From positions 1-43,136 of the forward strand of contig JAKQLB010000010.1 of assembly GCA_029567375.1 (NCBI GenBank): a stretch of DNA of 43,136 bases. Direction: 5' to 3'. The DNA is from Bacteroidota bacterium. Its GTDB lineage: Bacteria > Bacteroidota > Bacteroidia > Bacteroidales > UBA932. The notes under the pieces are model-generated. The model was not told the DNA's origin and searched no databases. It was given only the letters and a program-made list of their open reading frames with translations. This document shows positions 41,297-43,136 of the stretch, in pieces; the first letter of the stretch is position 1, and each line of letters begins with the position of its first letter. The translations under genes were made by a program, and so were the position numbers.

Positions 41297-42781
41297 ATGA
41301 AAAAAGCACTGATTATCCTCCTCACATTCTCTGCGGCATTATGTTCATGTAAGAAAAATGTCCGGCAGACGGCCATCAATCTGCCCATAGTTGACAGAGC
41401 TCTCTACGACAGCACCTCCATTTTTTATGGAAATTTTGAAGAATATCCCAAAGACCTCAAGATGCTCCCCATCGGAGTCTTCGATTCCGGTACGGGGGGA
41501 TTGACAGTCCTCGAAAAAATTATCTCTCTCGATGTTTTTGACAACATTACCGGCCAAATGGGAGATGATGACATCCTCGATTTTGCCGGCGAACATTTCA
41601 TATATCTCGCCGACCAGGCCAATATGCCCTACGGCAATTATGACGCCGAAGGCAAGAGTGATTATCTTAGGGAACTGGTAATCAAGGATGCGCTTTTCCT
41701 TTTGGATGACAACTATTACGAAACTCAATACAACAGGGAATCCGATGGCATTAAACCCCGCGTAAAAATCATCGTTATTGCCTGCAACACAGCTACAGCT
41801 TACGGCTTGAAAGATATCACCTCACTGCTGGAGAAGAGCAACACCGGTGTAAAGGTAATCGGAGTGATCAATGCCGGCGTAAAGGCTACGTTTGACCAAT
41901 TAAATGTGAATGACGGCGACGCACCTTTCGCCATTGGAGTACTTGCGACACCCGGCACAATCGCCTCCGGTGCATATCAGCGTACAATCGAAGAGATGAT
42001 AGCAGAACGCGGCATTAAAACTGATGTAACGGTTGTAAATCAGAAAGGTTATGGATTTGCCGAAGCAGTTGACAGCGAGCCGGATTTTGTCAATCCTGTC
42101 CTTTATACACCTCGTGATTCCTACAGAGGTCCCCGTATCGGACGCGGAGATGATTCCCTCGACATCAATTTGATGAGGATTTACAATTTTGACTTTTCAG
42201 GCAACAGAATGCTTTACAGAAGGGATGCACAAGGACGCTACAGAGATATCCAGCTCAACGATGCCGTCAACTACGCACGTTTTAACCTAGTTTCACTCCT
42301 GGAAAAACACCGTCTTAGCGGCTCCACATCTCCTTTGAGAGCAGTCATACTGGGTTGTACCCACTATCCTTTCCTGATCGAAACACTCCAACAAGTCATA
42401 AACGAATTAAAAAACATCAAAGTCGAGAACCAATATCTCTACAAGCATCTCATTGCGGATGATTTCATTTTCATAGACCCCGCAATCTACACTGCAATTG
42501 AGTGTTACAACACTCTTCGCGTAGATGGCAACCTTGCCCTGCGTATCGGGGACCAGAAGGTAAACGGATATATTTCCGTCCCTGACGGATTTCTCGACAG
42601 CAAATACCTGACCCTTGACGGCAAACTTACATACGAGTTCAAATATGGCAGGGATGTGGATTCCAAAGAGATAACAACCAAACAGGTACCATTCTCCAAA
42701 AGCAATATAGACAGCAACAACCTCCTGCGAATCAAGTCACTGCTGCCCTATTCCTACGAACTTATATATCCTGCACTCTAA
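41297..42781 (+). CDS. Aspartate/glutamate racemase homologue carried on a lipoprotein signal
   Basis: The 494-residue protein has a type II signal peptide with lipobox LCSC (Cys18), so it should act in the periplasm or on the outer membrane. MurI motifs follow: PIGVFDSGTGGLTVLEK (Asp63, Ser64), YLADQANMPYG, VIACNTATAYG (Cys163) and VILGCTHYPFL (Cys354, His356). Both catalytic cysteines of glutamate racemases are thus kept. It is nearly twice the length of cytosolic MurI (about 270); extra segments lie at about 70-100, 135-155, 250-320 and after 385. A cytosolic MurI must exist elsewhere for cell-wall synthesis. Possible roles are release or interconversion of D-amino acids outside the cell, or a non-racemase hydrolase use of the fold. 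It is coupled with purM and the exonuclease gene. Confidence 0.85.
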   Translation: MKKALIILLTFSAALCSCKKNVRQTAINLPIVDRALYDSTSIFYGNFEEYPKDLKMLPIGVFDSGTGGLTVLEKIISLDVFDNITGQMGDDDILDFAGEHFIYLADQANMPYGNYDAEGKSDYLRELVIKDALFLLDDNYYETQYNRESDGIKPRVKIIVIACNTATAYGLKDITSLLEKSNTGVKVIGVINAGVKATFDQLNVNDGDAPFAIGVLATPGTIASGAYQRTIEEMIAERGIKTDVTVVNQKGYGFAEAVDSEPDFVNPVLYTPRDSYRGPRIGRGDDSLDINLMRIYNFDFSGNRMLYRRDAQGRYRDIQLNDAVNYARFNLVSLLEKHRLSGSTSPLRAVILGCTHYPFLIETLQQVINELKNIKVENQYLYKHLIADDFIFIDPAIYTAIECYNTLRVDGNLALRIGDQKVNGYISVPDGFLDSKYLTLDGKLTYEFKYGRDVDSKEITTKQVPFSKSNIDSNNLLRIKSLLPYSYELIYPAL

Positions 42782-43136
42782 TGATGCTAAGCGAGTTCAT
42801 TACACCTGAAGAGATAGATTGCCTTGAAATCATTTCATTTCCAGGTGAAATCAGTGTGATATCGACTACCGGAAAGAAGTACAAAGAGGCTATAAAGCAT
42901 CTGAGGGAACAAATTTTCATCGGCTTTGACACCGAAACCAAACCCAATTTCCACGCCAATACCCCACGTAACTCCACAGCATTACTGCAACTTTCCAGCG
43001 AAACGAATGCATATCTGTTCAGAGTGCAAAAGATAGGCCTCCCGCAGGAGCTGGCAGATATCTTATCAGACCCGGAAATCACCAAAGTGGGGGCAGCTAC
43101 CACGGATGATATCAGAGGACTACAACATTACAGAGA
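42781..43136 (+). CDS. 3'-5' exonuclease (DEDD family), 3' end cut by window edge
   Basis: The frame opens at ATG 42781, overlapping the previous stop as TAATG, and runs to the window edge (118 codons). FIGFDTETKP carries the first DEDD acidic pair, followed by STALLQLSSETNAYLF and KVGAATTDDIRGL, the usual second block. It is like the small ribonuclease-D-type exonucleases of Bacteroidota. The last catalytic motif is outside the window. A second ATG at 42784 is also possible. Confidence 0.85.
   Translation, partial: MMLSEFITPEEIDCLEIISFPGEISVISTTGKKYKEAIKHLREQIFIGFDTETKPNFHANTPRNSTALLQLSSETNAYLFRVQKIGLPQELADILSDPEITKVGAATTDDIRGLQHYR

Overview
The window is chromosomal DNA of an anaerobic member of the Bacteroidota, most likely order Bacteroidales. 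The evidence is: Bacteroidota-type promoters (TTTG or TTG, about 19 nt, then TAnnTTTG); Bacteroidota-specific families (DUF3078 and BT_3928-type proteins, DUF4493/DUF6359 and fimbrillin-like lipoproteins, a possible HYC_CC_PP-type peptide); a complete lpxD-lpxC-lpxA lipid A block; and a reverse rubrerythrin. I cannot name genus or species. No rRNA, tRNA, CRISPR array, transposase, integrase or plasmid function was seen.

Layout. 1-4.3 kb: a truncated His/Cys-rich small protein, sppA, then tilS and a DUF3078 barrel on the minus strand. 4.4-8.6 kb: proS diverges from an operon of a low-complexity lipoprotein and a FadL/OmpP1 porin. 8.5-11.9 kb (minus): lpxD-lpxC-lpxA-wbqC. 12-16.6 kb: rimP-nusA-infB behind a strong promoter and a leader hairpin. 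16.6-20.8 kb (minus): folP, then purB-M64 peptidase-HAD phosphatase. 20.9-22.8 kb: tmk and a BT_3928-like membrane protein. 22.8-25.3 kb: accessory island 1, with a 43-aa peptide gene and a fimbrillin/C-type-lectin-like lipoprotein. 25.3-28.6 kb (minus): a 1094-residue oxidoreductase fusing what are usually three or four subunits. 28.7-30.3 kb: a DUF4493/DUF6359 lipoprotein and accessory island 2, with a four-helix-bundle pseudogene. 30.3-34.7 kb (minus): fabH-fabK-fabF-fabZ-fabG. 34.9-36.1 kb: a membrane LytTR regulator and a 58-aa winged-helix-like protein. 36.1-36.5 kb: island 3, which carries no gene. 36.5-39.9 kb (minus): rubrerythrin, an aminotransferase and a PBP4-type carboxypeptidase. 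40.1-43.1 kb: purM, a lipoprotein glutamate-racemase homologue and a truncated 3'-5' exonuclease.

Most genes are housekeeping functions for the cell envelope, translation, nucleotide synthesis and fatty-acid synthesis. LpxC is unfused, unlike the LpxC-FabZ fusion usual in this phylum. The dehydratase role is met by a separate FabZ inside a compact fatty-acid operon that uses the FMN-dependent reductase FabK.

The most unusual signal is a set of degenerate heptanucleotide arrays (core AGTNNNN on the sense strand of the adjoining gene). They lie at the three tail-to-tail gene junctions that have real intergenic space. At each junction an array begins at or just after the end of each converging gene, so pairs of arrays point inward and bracket an island. 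At four of these gene ends the TAG stop lies in the first unit. The sense strand is almost free of C, so the opposite strand is C-rich and G-poor. The islands hold a lectin-like lipoprotein, a four-helix-bundle pseudogene, or nothing. I treat this as the best candidate for an undescribed element family.
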